In this document: positions 7,478 through 12,694 of the stretch, piece by piece
Layout: each line of letters starts with the position of its first letter
Position numbering within the stretch: position 1 is the stretch's first letter
Source: CAZFQG01 sp964520785
GTDB taxonomy: Bacteria > Planctomycetota > Planctomycetia > Pirellulales > Thermoguttaceae
Direction: 5' to 3'
Assembly (NCBI GenBank): GCA_964520785.1
Contig: CAZFQG010000184.1
Span: forward strand, 1 to 12,694
Length of the DNA stretch: 12,694 bases
The notes under the pieces: generated by a model
Databases searched by the model: none
Told to the model about the DNA's origin: nothing
The model's input: the letters and a program-made list of their open reading frames with translations, nothing else
Position numbers and translations under genes: made by a program

Positions 7478-7979
7478 TGTATTGTACTCCATTACAGGCA
7501 ACGCCGGCGGTGCTCCCCGTCGGCGTTGCGGTTTCTTGGATTGAGAACAGAAAACTTTGCACAGCCGGCGGGTCCTCGTCGCCTGAGTCCGGCAATTCGG
7601 GGTGGGCATCGAGCCAGCGGATCGCGGCTTCGCGGTCGACGAGTTTCCAAACCGAAACCGGCCGCGCATGGGCCAGCGGTCGGCACGTCGAAATAAAGCC
7701 GTCGCGGCGAATGATCCCCGCCCGAGCCAACGGCACGGGAACGGCTCCGAAGCACTTGGGGTCGACCCCCGAGGGCAGATCCACTATGTCGCGCACGTCG
7801 TCGGCCGTAGCTGCACCGCGTGTAAGCACAGTGGCCACTAAAGCCCGTTGTGCCCGGCGAACCAATGATTCCCGTTTTTCCGCCAGTAGGGCTTGCGCGT
7901 CGGCCTTCCTCTTTTCGCCTTCGGCTACTCCGCAGCAACACGGGTTGCAATCACAATTGCTTTTGCAGTCGCACTTCAT
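7458..7979 (-). CDS. Cys-rich, winged-helix-like protein of the replication module (173 aa), function unknown
   Basis: The first 16 residues hold seven cysteines (positions 3, 5, 9, 11, 14, 15, 16) in a C-x-C and C-C-C pattern, suggesting metal or Fe-S binding; this is inference from spacing. A charged helical stretch follows (residues 17-45), then a winged-helix-like region (residues ~45-125) with GAATADDVRDIV and GVDPKCFGAV. A similar layout occurs in small proteins beside phage replication genes. The tail after residue 130 is acidic then low in structure. The start overlaps the AlpA stop as ATGA, with GAGGG upstream inside the AlpA gene. I do not recognise a named family. A role in replication control or DNA binding is suggested only by context. 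Confidence 0.68.
   Translation of the reverse strand: MKCDCKSNCDCNPCCCGVAEGEKRKADAQALLAEKRESLVRRAQRALVATVLTRGAATADDVRDIVDLPSGVDPKCFGAVPVPLARAGIIRRDGFISTCRPLAHARPVSVWKLVDREAAIRWLDAHPELPDSGDEDPPAVQSFLFSIQETATPTGSTAGVACNGVQYNAKISF
7499..7528. repeat. Stem-loop just upstream of the DUF669-like gene
   Basis: CAACGCCG (7499-7506) and CGGCGTTG (7521-7528) pair perfectly over 8 bp and continue for 3 more bp after one mismatch, with loop TGCTCC. It lies inside the 3' end of the Cys-rich gene and ends 8 nt before the GGAG ribosome-binding site of the next gene. It could pace translational coupling or mark an mRNA cleavage point; it may also be a chance result of GC-rich codons. Confidence 0.5.
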
Positions 7980-8209
7980 CGGCCCGCCCTCACGTTACGA
8001 ACAGCGGGGCAGCCCGCGGCCTCCCACGCCTCCAGTTCCGAGATGGACCACCTTACGAGACGCCCGAACCGAGTCGGTTGCGGTGCGCGGCCGGAATCAA
8101 CCAGCCGATACCAGTGGCGACAGCTACAATCGTAGCGAGTCCCGCAACCCTTGGCGTCAACAAACTTCTTGGCCGACGGATCGGCCGACTTTTTAACAGT
8201 GCAAGCCAT
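7976..8209 (-). CDS. AlpA-like helix-turn-helix protein, possible excisionase or activator (77 aa)
   Basis: A compact MerR/AlpA-type HTH occupies residues ~22-65: SCRHWYRLVDSGRAPQPTRF, then GRLVRWSISELEAWEAAG, the usual end of this family (helix 2, wing, then W-x-x-x-E-L-x-x-W). Members activate integrase or satellite genes, or act as excisionases. In this element it is the first gene of the replication module, the position AlpA has in several phage satellites. ATG 8209 is chosen over ATG 8224 and TTG 8230 because GAGG lies 9 nt upstream and the others have none. Two cysteines (GCGT, DCSC) are extra to the usual pattern. Its own control may involve the short leader reading frame that overlaps it. 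Confidence 0.82.
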   Translation of the reverse strand: MACTVKKSADPSAKKFVDAKGCGTRYDCSCRHWYRLVDSGRAPQPTRFGRLVRWSISELEAWEAAGCPAVRNVRAGR

Positions 8210-8249
8210 TGGTCTTATCCTCATGTACAAGTAGGGCAGTTTTGTTCAT
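8193..8249 (-). CDS. Possible leader peptide (18 aa) ahead of the AlpA-like gene
   Basis: A short frame starts at ATG 8249 with GGAG 8 nt upstream (in GGAGATTCTATTATG) and ends with TAA at 8193-8195, giving MNKTALLVHEDKTNGLHC. It covers the ribosome-binding site of the AlpA-like gene and overlaps its first 17 bases out of frame. Ribosomes translating it could open or block the AlpA start. The frame is short enough to occur by chance; the good ribosome-binding site and its exact position are the only support. Confidence 0.35.
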   Translation of the reverse strand: MNKTALLVHEDKTNGLHC

Positions 8250-8266
8250 AATAGAATCTCCAAAAT

Positions 8267-8295
8267 GGGCGCGCCGGTATGCGGCCGGCGCACCC
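8267..8295 (-). terminator. Probable intrinsic terminator after the 108-aa gene
   Basis: Arms 8267-8277 and 8285-8295 pair at 10 of 11 positions (GGGCGCGCCGG with CCGGCGCACCC, one C-A mismatch) around a 7-nt loop. On the minus strand the stem is followed by ATTTTGG, a short T run. It lies 14 bp after the stop of the 108-aa gene and 17 bp before the leader reading frame, so it probably separates that gene from the replication module. The T tail is short, so termination may be partial. Confidence 0.55.
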
Positions 8296-8309
8296 TGGTG
8301 AAACGAATA

Positions 8310-8636
8310 TCAGATCGTGACGTTTTCGGACGAACCATCCTCGAACTGAGCCGTCACTTCGAGAATCTCGCCCACCGGTTCGTCGTAAACCTCGGCGGTT
8401 TCGTAGCGCGCCAGAATGACGTGCTTGGTCCCTTGTGCCTGCATCAGTGTGCCGAAGGCGAGGAGCGGGTTTAAGAAGTCCCCATCCTCCTTCATGGCGG
8501 CGACGATTTCCGCGACGGACGAGTTGTCCTCGGGATACACGATGCGACAGAACGACAGATCGCCTGCGATATCCACCGATAAGAACTCTAAAGACTTGGC
8601 CGAAGCGTCGGCCGGCGTTTCAGGAGTTGACGACAT
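8310..8636 (-). CDS. Small acidic protein of unknown function (108 aa)
   Basis: The frame has no recognised domain. The N-terminal ~17 residues are Ser/Thr/Pro/Ala-rich; the rest alternates strands and a helix (SVAEIVAAMKEDGDFLNP) and is rich in Asp and Glu. No signal peptide or membrane segment is seen. ATG 8636 is chosen over ATG 8675 because AAGGA stands 8 nt before it. It is preceded by a 240-bp gap that holds hairpins and followed by a probable terminator, so it seems to be its own transcription unit. A small acidic protein of a mobile element could be an inhibitor or DNA mimic, but that is only a guess. Confidence 0.6.
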   Translation of the reverse strand: MSSTPETPADASAKSLEFLSVDIAGDLSFCRIVYPEDNSSVAEIVAAMKEDGDFLNPLLAFGTLMQAQGTKHVILARYETAEVYDEPVGEILEVTAQFEDGSSENVTI

Positions 8637-8715
8637 AGATCGTATCCTTGTTACAGGTATTGGCGAGGTGTTCATCGCTCCGTTGCGATGTTCAACCGTC
8701 GCCCGTTACGACCCA

Positions 8716-8743
8716 CAAACCGGACCCTCAATAGTCCGGTTTG
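8716..8743. repeat. Perfect 10-bp inverted repeat CAAACCGGAC-N8-GTCCGGTTTG
   Basis: The arms are at 8716-8725 and 8734-8743 with an 8-nt loop. Neither strand has a T run directly after it, so it is not an ordinary terminator. Its arms repeat the core sequence of the terminator 90 bp to the right. It would lie in the 5' untranslated leader of the 108-aa gene if transcription starts near the terminator. Confidence 0.7.
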
Positions 8744-8828
8744 GTGTTACTCGCCGTCGACGCAAGACAAGACGTAGCCACGACTTGCAATAAGAGAGAC
8801 GATCCGAGCAGTGGCGTGTGGATTTTTC

Positions 8829-8853
8829 AAAAAATCCGGTTTGCCAAACCGGA
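8829..8853 (-). terminator. Intrinsic terminator of the 269-aa gene
   Basis: On the minus strand TCCGGTT and AACCGGA (8835-8853) pair over 7 bp around the loop TGGCA, followed directly by six T (8829-8834). It lies 23 bp after the stop codon at 8877-8879. This is the cleanest terminator in the element. Its upstream arm is also the last partial copy of the adjoining tandem repeat. Confidence 0.85.
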
Positions 8854-8876
8854 CCCCGAACCGGACCCCGAACCGG
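8847..8876. repeat. 12-bp tandem repeat AACCGGACCCCG, 2.5 copies
   Basis: Copies lie at 8847-8858 and 8859-8870, with half a copy AACCGG at 8871-8876, ending exactly at the stop codon of the 269-aa gene. Each copy holds CCGGAC, the same core as the terminator and the 8716-8743 stem-loop. On the minus strand this gives three TCCGGTT or CCGGTT segments in a row, any of which could pair with the terminator's 3' arm. Confidence 0.8.
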
Positions 8877-9686
8877 CTATTCGTCGCCCGTTCTTTGCGG
8901 CTCATGTTTGTTGGCAGGAATGATACTTCGGCTGGGCTGCTTGTCCTTTTGCGGTGTGTATTTCTGTTCCCCTACCGCCTTGCGAGCCCTCCGAAGTTGC
9001 CGCGACCAGGTATCAAACGTGGGAAGCTCGTATCCTTTCAGTATTCCCTCGTCGTCGTTCTCGATACCGTTCTCGGTCAACCAGTCCCAGGCTTGGCGGT
9101 CCTCTAGTCGGGTTTCCTGCTTGGCTTCGGCATACACGAACGAAAACCAAGCCTTTTGGAATGCTAGTTGCAGCTTGCCGAGAGCGGCGTATCGGTTCGG
9201 GTCCTCTTCCTCTGTTTTTGCCGTCTTGCTGGTCGTTGTCGAACCCGCCCCCTCATTCGCTTCGCCTCTCTCTGGTAGCAGTGCCGTCGAGTCGGCATTC
9301 CCGGTCGCTTGGTCCGACATTAGGCCAGATTGGATAAGCACGGACGGGTATTCCCTGAGAAGCTTGTCCCAAACCTCACTTGTCCGCCCCTTTTCGTCGA
9401 GCGACCCCAGTTTCCCCACAAGCTTCTTGCGGCGTTCAAAATGCTCTAGCGCGGCCTTTCTCAAGTCATCGCTTGAAATGCCGGTTTGAACCGTTACCCA
9501 GTTTAAGACCCAAGGAAACGGGTGCGTATGAAATGCTTCGTCGCGATTCTCAGCTTCCCGTTCCCCCGCATCAGCATCACCGGCGTGCCTCTTCCTTTTG
9601 CACCGGTCGAACCGATTCTTGGCTATCGACCAGTCATCGGCGAGTTTCGCAAGGATTTCCGTCAGGGAAGGGGTTTGAACCGCCAT
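8877..9686 (-). CDS. Hypothetical protein of the mobile element (269 aa)
   Basis: No family is recognised. The protein is soluble and highly charged. A helical N-terminus with a basic patch (RFDRCKRKRHAG) is followed by an acidic helix, then residues ~50-105 with FHTHPFPWVLNWVTVQTGIS, which looks like a small folded unit. A low-complexity Gly/Ser/Thr/Glu linker lies around 140-160 and a helical C-terminal part includes FDTWSRQLRRARKAVGEQKY. ATG 9686 has AAGG 7 nt upstream, and that site lies within the arm of a perfect inverted repeat. It stands upstream of the replication module on the same strand and ends at its own terminator. Its context suggests an accessory or regulatory role, but nothing in the sequence shows one. 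Confidence 0.68.
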   Translation of the reverse strand: MAVQTPSLTEILAKLADDWSIAKNRFDRCKRKRHAGDADAGEREAENRDEAFHTHPFPWVLNWVTVQTGISSDDLRKAALEHFERRKKLVGKLGSLDEKGRTSEVWDKLLREYPSVLIQSGLMSDQATGNADSTALLPERGEANEGAGSTTTSKTAKTEEEDPNRYAALGKLQLAFQKAWFSFVYAEAKQETRLEDRQAWDWLTENGIENDDEGILKGYELPTFDTWSRQLRRARKAVGEQKYTPQKDKQPSRSIIPANKHEPQRTGDE

Positions 9687-9689
9687 GAT

Positions 9690-9740
9690 TTCGCCTTTCG
9701 TAATGCGGGCCGGCCCGAGCCGATCGGCGTGAAAGGCGAA
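9690..9740. promoter_or_regulatory. Perfect 10-bp inverted repeat enclosing the ribosome-binding site of the 269-aa gene
   Basis: TTCGCCTTTC (9690-9699) and GAAAGGCGAA (9731-9740) are exact inverse copies with a 31-nt spacer. The spacer contains the palindrome GGGCCGGCCC. In the minus-strand mRNA the proximal arm is GAAAGGCGAA, directly before ATC-ATG, so the Shine-Dalgarno AAAGG would be paired in the stem. It could equally be an operator bound by a dimer. Confidence 0.65.
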
Positions 9741-9878
9741 TACCGCCGTACCGGCTCGAACCGCTTGGCCGGTCGCCCGTCGGCGATTCCGGCCCTCCCG
9801 ATACCTGAAATTCTATCGGCTGTCAGCGAAAAACGCCTACCCCACCCGCTCTTCTGTTTCTCTTCTCCCGCCCCAAAG

Positions 9879-10811
9879 TCACCCACCAGGCGCACCGTTA
9901 AGCGTCGCCTGCCATCGGTTTGTTCTGACTTCTCTCTCCTGTTCGCACCACCGCAGGAAATCAGCGATGACTTGCCGTGCCTGAAGCTGGAACTCAGCAT
10001 TGAGACGGTCCATCGACTCTTTGTCGATCTGCTCGCTCTTTCTCTCTCCGTATTTCGTCTTCGGCAGTGTCCACTGCCAGCCCATGCTAAGCAACTTTTT
10101 GACGACCGGGTAATCCTCTTTGATTGCCACCTCGTCCGTCTCCCTGCAGAAAACGATACTCCAGGTGAAAATCAGGACAACCAGAACAATCAGGGGGACA
10201 ACAGAAAGCGGAATGGCAATAAGCGGAAAGACGACAAGGCAAATCAACCAATCCGCCGGGTCGTAGCCCCAGTAGAAGAGGACGCCGGTCGCGATTGTCC
10301 ACGCGATTACACGGAGCACGTTGAGTCGCTTCTGCTGCTGGCGATGTACCCTTGAACATTGAGAACAGATTGGAATCGGGATCAGCACTCTCGTGTAGTT
10401 GACTACGTACCCAGTCAGGTCCATTGTGTTTCGGATAACCTTGTAGAGTTCCTCCGAGTCCACCGTGACCGCTTTGTGTTTCTTGCAGAAAAAACATTGG
10501 TGCATCGGATGAAAATCCTCGGGTTGCCAATCGTATCTCGTCTTCTTGTACTTCGCAGCTTTGTCAGTGTGCTTTGGCAGCGGAGGTGGAAGCGGTGGCG
10601 GCTGCGAAAACGCGACAACCGAAGGTGACGGCGCAGGCGTACGCTGGAACAGACCTCGCACCTCCTCGGCACGTACCCAGCGATTACTTGTGCCCTGACG
10701 CACGAACGTGTCGGCCATGACGATACCAGTTTCTGCCAGTCGGCGCAGTTCGCTGGCATCGACCGGCCCTGTTTCCTGACCTGTGACCTGATAAAACCAC
10801 TGAGTAGCCAT
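9879..10811 (-). CDS. GYF_2 (DUF4339) domain membrane protein with zinc-ribbon-like CxxC pairs (310 aa)
   Basis: Residues 1-55 are a GYF_2 domain: WFYQVTGQETGPVDASELRR, then GIVMADTFVRQG and NRWVRAEEV, the usual sequence for this peptide-binding domain in planctomycetes. A Pro-rich linker (66-80) follows. Then come two CxxC pairs, Cys106/Cys109 and Cys149/Cys152, spaced like a zinc site. Hydrophobic segments at ~164-183 and ~187-222 make two or three membrane helices. The C-terminal ~85 residues are charged, helical and cytoplasmic or periplasmic. ATG 10811 has AGG 8 nt upstream; an upstream extension to 10964 is Pro/Arg-rich and lacks support. It is on the same strand as the element genes, but the family is widespread in host genomes, so membership in the element is uncertain. 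Confidence 0.82.
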   Translation of the reverse strand: MATQWFYQVTGQETGPVDASELRRLAETGIVMADTFVRQGTSNRWVRAEEVRGLFQRTPAPSPSVVAFSQPPPLPPPLPKHTDKAAKYKKTRYDWQPEDFHPMHQCFFCKKHKAVTVDSEELYKVIRNTMDLTGYVVNYTRVLIPIPICSQCSRVHRQQQKRLNVLRVIAWTIATGVLFYWGYDPADWLICLVVFPLIAIPLSVVPLIVLVVLIFTWSIVFCRETDEVAIKEDYPVVKKLLSMGWQWTLPKTKYGERKSEQIDKESMDRLNAEFQLQARQVIADFLRWCEQEREVRTNRWQATLNGAPGG

Positions 10812-11353
10812 GAGATACCTAACCTTTCTGCCAGGCCCGGCCGGAGGCGACCGCCGAAAGGTAGGTGAAAGACGGCCGCACCCGGCTCGGTTTAGCCCAC
10901 GGGGAAACGACCCCTGCGGACACCCGGTGAGTGCCAGTATATCCCCGGCGGTGGGCTCATGCAAGCGGTGGCCGAGAAACCTCGGTCAGCCGCTCGCCCG
11001 CTCGCCCGCTTAATCTTTACAGAGGGGTGGAAAGGCTCGAAACTGCGTAACTCCCCAGCCTTGCAGCGTTTCCGATGACCCCCCGCCGTGGGTAGCGCAC
11101 AAAGAGACCCCGCCGCCTCATAGGTTACCCGGCGACGGGGTGCCTTCACTCGCTATATCGTAATCCTAGCTCGCTAGTCGGATGAACGCAATGGTGCAAG
11201 AGATTGAACACGAGCGTTTCTCGACGCCGAGAAGCCGCCTTCCGTGCGGATGGGTCCGCATCTCGACCTCGGTGCCGTACGTCGATTCTCGGGCCGTAGA
11301 CTGGCATTTACAAGGGACGGAACACGGTCCCGCACTGGCATTGTCGGAAACGC
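10812..11353. other. 542-bp region without a supported gene; GC-rich with two strong hairpins and a short tandem repeat
   Basis: Short frames on both strands look like shadows: Arg/Pro/Gly-rich, with no start site or domain. A stem of about 12 bp with a 4-nt loop lies at 10965-10993 (GCGGTGGCCGAG against CTCGGTCAGCCGC, one bulge and one G-T pair). Directly after it is a tandem repeat CGCTCGCC, 2.5 copies (10991-11010). A second stem is at 11107-11141 (ACCCCG/CGGGGT plus CGCC/GGCG around one mismatch). The element's right edge may lie here, but no tRNA-Val 3' copy is present. Confidence 0.55.
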
Positions 11354-11836
11354 CTAGCGACACCGGAAAACGTACGACCAGATTCCCAGTAGTCCAAACC
11401 ACACCAGTATGCTACCGGGCTCCGGGATCACCTGCGTTGGGTCAGCGGCCGCACTCGCCACACGAAACCCGCGACGACTATGCTGGTCGATTCCCGTCGA
11501 CAGTGGACGGTAGGAAGCGTGTAAGTCGTACGCTCCACCGAAGCAATCTCCGCCGCGCACCCCGCGCGACGAAACGATTTCCGTCTCGTTCCACTCCCAA
11601 AGATTCCCTCCCTGGTCATATGTGCCGTAAGGACTACTTGACGAATAGTAGGCTCCAACATCGGTGGTTTGTCCAACCGCCCCTGAATAGTTGGCTGAGT
11701 TCAATACACCCGGAGGAGACTCAATAGCAGGAGTAATGTCGCTACCCGTGGGATAGTCATAGTACCCGCCAACACCGCCGTTGAGGTTCGGGTCGTAATA
11801 GGCGGCCTTATACCATTCGTCTTCCGTTGGAATGAA

Positions 11837-11947
11837 ATAGTGCTTTGTCAACACTTGTTTTACGGGTTGGCAACATTGCGAAGCACCGTAATCTCCCGAG
11901 TGAATCCAAAACGGCAACCCGAACATTTACGTTTGACAAAGCAATAG
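11837..11947. repeat. 4-bp target-site duplication ATAG around the MITE-like insertion
   Basis: The copies are at 11837-11840 and 11944-11947. On the coding strand both read CTAT. Keeping one copy gives GCC-TAT-TTC, encoding A-Y-F in the family motif region. Confidence 0.8.
11841..11943. mobile_element. 103-bp MITE-like insertion with 11-bp perfect (29-bp imperfect) terminal inverted repeats
   Basis: The ends are TGCTTTGTCAA (11841-11851) and TTGACAAAGCA (11933-11943), exact inverse copies. Comparing both ends inward, CGGGTTG recurs at the same offset (11863-11869 and, inverted, 11915-11921), so 21 of the first 29 positions agree. ATAG flanks it on both sides (11837-11840 and 11944-11947), a 4-bp target duplication. 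It has no room for a transposase, so it would have been moved by a related full-length element elsewhere. Its excision restores the host reading frame exactly. I cannot assign an insertion-sequence family. Confidence 0.88.
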
Positions 11948-12474
11948 GCGGTTCGCCCAAAAGTCTCGTATGCAATGGCATGATTTACAAGACTAGAGAT
12001 CGAGCCGTCTAATGCGAAATGATACACTCCCGATTCCGTGTCACCACTGGTAAGCCAATTCGTAAACCTTGCCGCATCACTCCACGAGACAAAGTTCACC
12101 GGCCGATTCTCATATCCAGCAGCAACTGTATAGCTGTAGTTCCCCGCCGATCCAACTTGTTGAATTCTGCACCCCAATGGATCGAGCCACATGTCCGAAC
12201 TGTAAAGCTCGTAGACGTCTGTTCGTGCGACCGCATTTAGAAACTCCGCATATTGACCAGACGTTACCTCATATTTTCCGATATCATAAATGTAGTCCAC
12301 CGCGCCATAACCCTCAGGGCGTTGTTCGAGGTTGTAACGCATGTCCGGCGCATTGCCTGGATTGCCCACGGTGACGAATTCCAGACTCGTCAATCCCGAC
12401 CCCATGTTAAACACGTCGGCCTGGGCCGAACCGGCGATGAGCAATGCCGCAACCGCCGCACCGCACGCCAAGCA

Positions 12475-12588
12475 CCGTCCCCGCCCGCGCGGCCGTCGCC
12501 GAACGCCGAATCCAACAGCAACGCTCAGCAGTGACCAGATAGCGAGGGTGGAGGGTTCGGGGATGGGAGGGACGACGCGGACATCCAA
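12475..12588 (-). other. PEP-CTERM-like sorting signal at the N-terminal end of the SUMF1-like frame
   Basis: The first 38 codons read as a complete PEP-CTERM anchor: VPPIPEPSTLA, a hydrophobic helix, then VRRRPRGRGR. Such signals belong at the C-terminus of exported proteins. No stop separates it from the signal peptide of the SUMF1-like protein, and a TAA lies 39 bases upstream of the TTG at 12588. It is probably the remnant end of a neighbouring PEP-CTERM gene fused to this one by deletion. The 106 bp from here to the right edge show no supported gene. Confidence 0.6.
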
Positions 12589-12694
12589 TGATTGATCGAC
12601 TCTAGAACCGCCACATCCCGGTGTCGCTTATCCGCTCCAACCCCCTGAAAGAGCCGTTTGCCGCCGGATTCTTGTCCGGATTACCCCACCATCA

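Larger units (their letters stand above)
8637..8876. other. 240-bp gap with hairpins and CCGGTTTG-type repeats
   Basis: No gene is supported here. On the minus strand it runs from the 3' end of the 269-aa gene to the 108-aa gene. It holds a 12-bp tandem repeat, an intrinsic terminator, a perfect 10-bp stem-loop (8716-8743) and a 6-bp stem-loop CATCGC/GCGATG (8673-8678, 8685-8690). A promoter for the 108-aa gene should lie in it, but I see no convincing -35/-10 pair. Confidence 0.6.
11354..12588 (-). pseudogene. SUMF1/FGE-sulfatase-type PEP-CTERM protein gene disrupted by a MITE-like insertion
   Basis: The 5' part (12588-11860) and the 3' part (11926-11354) are in different frames. Together they cover a secreted FGE-sulfatase-like domain: DIGKYEVTSGQYAEFLNAVA, VSWSDAARFTNWL, then IPTEDEWYKAAYYDP, NLWEWNE, VRGG and GFRVAS. 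The C-terminus is a PEP-CTERM anchor (VIPEPGS, hydrophobic helix, FRCR) for sorting to the cell surface. Removing 107 bp (the insertion plus one target copy) gives a single 375-codon frame. A signal peptide (LLIAGSAQA then ADVF) begins near residue 40, and an additional PEP-CTERM-like stretch precedes it. The longest frame starts at TTG 12588; TTG 12471 is the likelier original start for the secreted protein. Family members in this group usually lack evidence for sulfatase-activating activity. As it stands the gene cannot make the full protein. Confidence 0.85.

Noticed and set aside
8356..8372. TTCGAG...TCGCCCA, partly like the tRNA-Val 3' end (attR candidate)
   Set aside because: Only the outer bases match; spacing and the middle differ, and it lies inside the 108-aa gene in the middle of the element.
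9522..10355. 277-codon plus-strand frame
   Set aside because: It lies antisense to the GYF_2 gene and the 269-aa gene, both with better starts and domain or context support; its composition fits a shadow frame.
10558..10566. GCTTTGTCA, matching part of the MITE end
   Set aside because: Only 9 bases, inside the GYF_2 coding region, with no partner repeat or duplication; chance match.
10892..11149. 85-codon frame on the minus strand
   Set aside because: GTG start without a clear ribosome-binding site, Arg/Pro/Gly-rich, no domain, and it contains the hairpins of the gap. It could be part of a dispersed repeat, but I cannot support a gene.
11166..11402. 78-codon minus-strand frame, and a longer plus-strand frame 11182-11727
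   Set aside because: Both overlap the end of the SUMF1-like pseudogene, which has clear family motifs; neither has a recognisable domain or ribosome-binding site.
12602..12691. Short minus-strand frame ending in DTGMWRF at the right edge
   Set aside because: Under 30 codons, bounded by a stop at the window edge and with no start; cannot be told from noise without more sequence.
1..12694. CRISPR array, rRNA, or toxin-antitoxin or restriction genes
   Set aside because: No regularly spaced repeats, no rRNA-like stretch, and no protein with the motifs of these systems was seen.

Overview
The window looks like a stretch of a Planctomycetota chromosome carrying an integrated mobile element. The lineage call is an inference from several signs: a membrane-anchored Ser/Thr kinase with a long C-terminal extracytoplasmic part, PEP-CTERM sorting signals (P-E-P, one hydrophobic helix, Arg cluster), an FGE-sulfatase/SUMF1-type secreted protein, a GYF_2 membrane protein and high GC. 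I cannot name the genus.

Layout. 1-1845 (+) is the 3' part of the host kinase gene. 1882-1955 (+) is a complete tRNA-Val (UAC) followed by an intrinsic terminator. The 3' end of this tRNA is the probable integration site. The element starts there and extends rightward with every gene on the minus strand. In transcription order these are: a GYF_2/zinc-ribbon membrane protein (element or host, unclear), a 269-aa unknown, a 108-aa acidic unknown, an AlpA-like small HTH protein, a Cys-rich winged-helix-like protein, a DUF669-like (ssDNA-binding type) protein, an archaeo-eukaryotic type primase with a zinc motif, a DnaB-like RecA-fold ATPase, a winged-helix protein, an XRE-like HTH regulator with its own apparently leaderless promoter, and a tyrosine recombinase whose last 20 codons lie antisense in the tRNA. 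From AlpA to the winged-helix gene, all neighbours overlap by 1-20 nt. This is one translationally coupled replication module. No capsid, tail, packaging, conjugation or antibiotic-resistance gene is visible, so the element resembles a phage satellite or integrative replicon more than a full prophage. A copy of the tRNA 3' end marking the right border was not found in the window.

The right part (11354-12588, minus) is a broken gene for a SUMF1/FGE-like PEP-CTERM protein. It is interrupted by a 103-bp MITE-like insertion (11841-11943) with 11-bp perfect terminal inverted repeats (29 bp imperfect) and a 4-bp ATAG target duplication. Removing the insertion and one ATAG restores one continuous reading frame with the family motif intact across the junction. 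The same gene carries a second PEP-CTERM-like signal at its N-terminus, ahead of its signal peptide.

Regulatory structure is dense: GGTGACACC-type repeats between the winged-helix and XRE genes, a hairpin holding the ribosome-binding site of the 269-aa gene, a cluster of CCGGTTTG/CAAACCGG elements around a terminator, and a possible leader peptide ahead of the AlpA gene.
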